From: Lentisphaerota bacterium
GTDB lineage: Bacteria; Verrucomicrobiota; Lentisphaeria; Oligosphaerales; Oligosphaeraceae
Assembly (NCBI GenBank): GCA_012800565.1
Contig: JAAZIZ010000110.1
Span: 1-6,712 of the forward strand
Direction of reading: 5' to 3'
Length of the DNA stretch: 6,712 nucleotides
The notes under the pieces were generated by a model. That model did not search any database. It was not told the DNA's origin and was given only the letters and a program-made list of their open reading frames with translations. Positions 5,080 through 6,712 of the stretch are shown here, one piece after another. A program made the translations under genes and the position numbers. Every line of letters begins with the position of its first letter. Within the stretch, counting starts at the first letter, position 1.

Positions 5080-5779
5080 AACTGACAAGAACCATCTTAA
5101 CGGCCTGCTGCTGGTGGATAAGGAACCGGATTGGACCAGCCACGACGTAGTGAATTTCGTCCGCCGCCGTTTTAATCTGCATAAATGCGGTCATTGCGGC
5201 ACCCTCGATCCTTTCGCCACCGGGTTGCTGGTGCTGCTGCTGGGAAAAGCTACCAAACTCCAGGACCAGTTGCTGGGACAGGACAAGACCTACTCTGGCA
5301 CCATTCGCCTCGGAGTGGAGACCGACAGCCAGGACCGGACCGGCACGGTCACCGCCGAATGCAGCATCAGCGCCATCAGTGCTAACGCAGTGCGAGCGGC
5401 CAGCCAAACCTTCCTGGGGCCGCAACTGCAGGTACCGCCGATGGTTTCGGCTTTGAAAGTCCACGGCCAGCCACTGTACAAACTGGCCCGGCAGGGTAAA
5501 GTCATCTCCCGGGAGCCGCGGCCGGTGACTATCCATACCTTTGACCTGACGGCTTTCCGGTTGCCGGAAGTGGACTTTGTGGTGCAGTGCTCCAAGGGCA
5601 CTTATATCCGAACCTTGGCGGCAGACCTCGGGCGGTACCTGGGCTGCGGCGCCCACTTGCAGGAACTGCGACGGCTGGCCAGCGGACAATTCAGGGTTGA
5701 GAATGCGCATACCATAAGCGAACTGAAGTCCTGGGAATTGCCGGAACTGCAAAATAATATGCTGGTGATTGACGCATGA
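5072..5779 (+). CDS. truB: tRNA pseudouridine(55) synthase TruB
   Basis: This 235-residue enzyme converts uridine 55 in the T-loop of tRNA to pseudouridine. The catalytic aspartate is D46 in GHCGTLDPFATGLL (40-53). Further family blocks: GLLLVDKEPDWTSHDVV (11-27), KTYSGTIRLGVETDSQDRTG (72-91), LQVPPMVSALKVHGQPLYKLARQG (119-142), CSKGTYIRTLAADLG (173-187) and GAHLQELRRLASGQF (193-207). The core is complete, but the protein stops soon after it; the extra C-terminal PUA-type domain of longer homologues such as the roughly 314-residue E. coli enzyme is absent. Compact TruB proteins of this size are known. The start is GTG at 5072; the next methionine in frame is residue 124, well inside the core. 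There is no good Shine-Dalgarno sequence, and the start lies inside the last codons of rbgA, so translation is probably coupled. Confidence 0.95.
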   Translation: MNKTDKNHLNGLLLVDKEPDWTSHDVVNFVRRRFNLHKCGHCGTLDPFATGLLVLLLGKATKLQDQLLGQDKTYSGTIRLGVETDSQDRTGTVTAECSISAISANAVRAASQTFLGPQLQVPPMVSALKVHGQPLYKLARQGKVISREPRPVTIHTFDLTAFRLPEVDFVVQCSKGTYIRTLAADLGRYLGCGAHLQELRRLASGQFRVENAHTISELKSWELPELQNNMLVIDA

Positions 5780-6712
5780 GTGCGGGAAGCGGACCTATTG
5801 TATTGGCTTTCGGAGTCTTTGACGGGGTGCATCGCGGGCATCAGCGCCTCTTCCAGGCATTACATGACCTGGCCCGGCGCTATGTCGCCCGCAGTGCAGC
5901 GCTGTTCTTCGACCCGTTCCCCAAATCAGTATTGGCACCGGCCAGTGCCCCCAGGATGCTCTGCTCCCGCGCAGAAAAAATCTCCTTGCTGCAGCAGGCC
6001 GGAATACAAGAGCCGATTTGTTTCCCTTTCGACCACAGCATTGCTGCCTTGAGCCCGCAGGAATTCCTGGAGCAATATATCTTTTCTGCTTATGATTTGG
6101 CGGCATTCTGCGTCGGCGCGGACTGGCGCTTCGGGCGCGGCAATTGCGGCGATGCGGAGCTGCTGCAACGCCTGGCCGCAGAACACGGCATCCCTACCAG
6201 CATAGTGCCGCCGCTCTGGCATAACGGTGCGCCGATCAGCAGCACCCGCATTCGGGCGGCCATTGCCGCGGGTCGGCTGTCCGAGGCGGCAGCGATGCTG
6301 GGGCGTCCCTATTGCCTGCAAGGTGTCGTCAGTCGCGGCCTGGGACTGGCCGGAGAAAAACTGCATTGCCCCACGGCCAATATCGCCAATCCTCTGCAGC
6401 AGCTTCCCCCTTATGGTGTCTATGCCGCCTGGACTCGGCTGCTGCCGGAGACTGAGCCCCATCCCGGTATTGTTTATATTGGCGATGCGCCGACTATCCG
6501 CAGTGAAAGCAGCAGCGCGGTAATCATTGAGTTGCATCTGTTCTCTTTCTCAGGCGATCTCTATAACCACACGGTCAGCGTGCAGCCCCTCGAATTCCTG
6601 CGACCGAGCCGGAAATTCTCTTCCCGGGAGGAGCTAGCCCGGCAGATTGCCTGCGATATCAAGCAGGCAAAACAAATTATCGCCGGCCACTCCGGTGACA
6701 ACCCTGGGAGAC
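5776..6712 (+). CDS. ribF: Bifunctional riboflavin kinase/FAD synthetase RibF, 3' end outside window
   Basis: The frame runs from ATG at 5776 to the window edge without a stop: 312 codons, close to the roughly 310-residue length of typical RibF, so little is missing. It makes FMN from riboflavin and then FAD. The N-terminal adenylyltransferase domain shows FGVFDGVHRGH (12-22), the nucleotide-binding HxGH-type motif, then FDPFPKSVL (45-53), GADWRFGRG (114-122) and ISSTRIR (154-160). The C-terminal kinase domain shows PTAN (199-202), PYGVYAAW (212-219), YIGDAPT (234-240) and IELHLFSFSGDLY (251-263), whose E252 fits the catalytic glutamate. The segment before PTAN reads GEKLHC where most members have GRxLGF, a mild deviation. 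The ATG overlaps the truB stop as ATGA (5776-5779), the classic sign of translational coupling. Confidence 0.93.
   Translation, partial: MSAGSGPIVLAFGVFDGVHRGHQRLFQALHDLARRYVARSAALFFDPFPKSVLAPASAPRMLCSRAEKISLLQQAGIQEPICFPFDHSIAALSPQEFLEQYIFSAYDLAAFCVGADWRFGRGNCGDAELLQRLAAEHGIPTSIVPPLWHNGAPISSTRIRAAIAAGRLSEAAAMLGRPYCLQGVVSRGLGLAGEKLHCPTANIANPLQQLPPYGVYAAWTRLLPETEPHPGIVYIGDAPTIRSESSSAVIIELHLFSFSGDLYNHTVSVQPLEFLRPSRKFSSREELARQIACDIKQAKQIIAGHSGDNPGR

Noticed and set aside
4886..5752. Long minus-strand frame of 288 codons opposite truB
   Set aside because: It is a shadow of rbgA/truB. The plus strand has complete TruB motifs, and the minus translation has no recognisable family and a skewed composition rich in Q, A and R.
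1..6712. tRNA, rRNA, FMN riboswitch, insertion sequence or toxin-antitoxin pair
   Set aside because: I looked for them and saw none. In particular, no FMN riboswitch-like leader precedes ribF, whose start overlaps truB.

Overview
The window carries eight protein genes, all on the plus strand, in moderately GC-rich DNA. No RNA gene, CRISPR array, transposase or integrase is visible. The most informative taxonomic marker is the small protein at 2434-2856, which I recognise as a member of the Minf_1886 family of uncharacterised proteins, typical of the Planctomycetes-Verrucomicrobia-Lentisphaerae (PVC) group. A Lentisphaerota or Verrucomicrobiota bacterium is therefore the best guess. This is an inference from one gene family and not a firm placement.

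Layout. Positions 1-360 hold no convincing gene. This stretch contains a perfect tandem duplication of a 22-bp unit (206-249) and scattered GGACGTA-type words on the opposite strand (96-139), which looks like a degenerate intergenic repeat cluster. Next come a nitroreductase-family flavoprotein (361-936) and a ten-helix EamA/DMT-type transporter (983-1885). The 117-bp gap at 1886-2002 has a TATAAT box, a strong GC hairpin built from two copies of gggcgccc, and a near-perfect Shine-Dalgarno sequence. It probably begins a new transcription unit. That unit runs: HIT-family hydrolase (2003-2431), Minf_1886-family protein (2434-2856, only 2 nt downstream), a 405-residue protein of unknown function (2931-4148), the ribosome-assembly GTPase RbgA/YlqF (4192-5079), tRNA pseudouridine synthase TruB (GTG start at 5072, 8-nt overlap) and the riboflavin kinase/FAD synthetase RibF (from 5776, 4-nt overlap, still open at the right edge).

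How the genes fit together. The last three genes are a tightly packed housekeeping block: 50S subunit assembly, pseudouridylation of tRNA at position 55, and FMN/FAD synthesis. The truB-ribF pair is common in bacteria, often downstream of infB-rbfA, but here rbgA precedes it. The HIT protein, the PVC-specific small protein and the unknown 405-residue protein lie directly upstream in the same direction and may be co-transcribed. RibF makes the FMN that the nitroreductase at the other end of the window would bind, but nothing shows that the two are linked.

Most worth a second look: the 405-residue protein with two CxxC pairs and an all-glutamate tail; the 11-bp hairpin between it and rbgA, which overlaps the candidate rbgA ribosome-binding site; the leader hairpin in front of the HIT gene; and the repeat cluster at the left edge. 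I see no clear new defence or mobile system.
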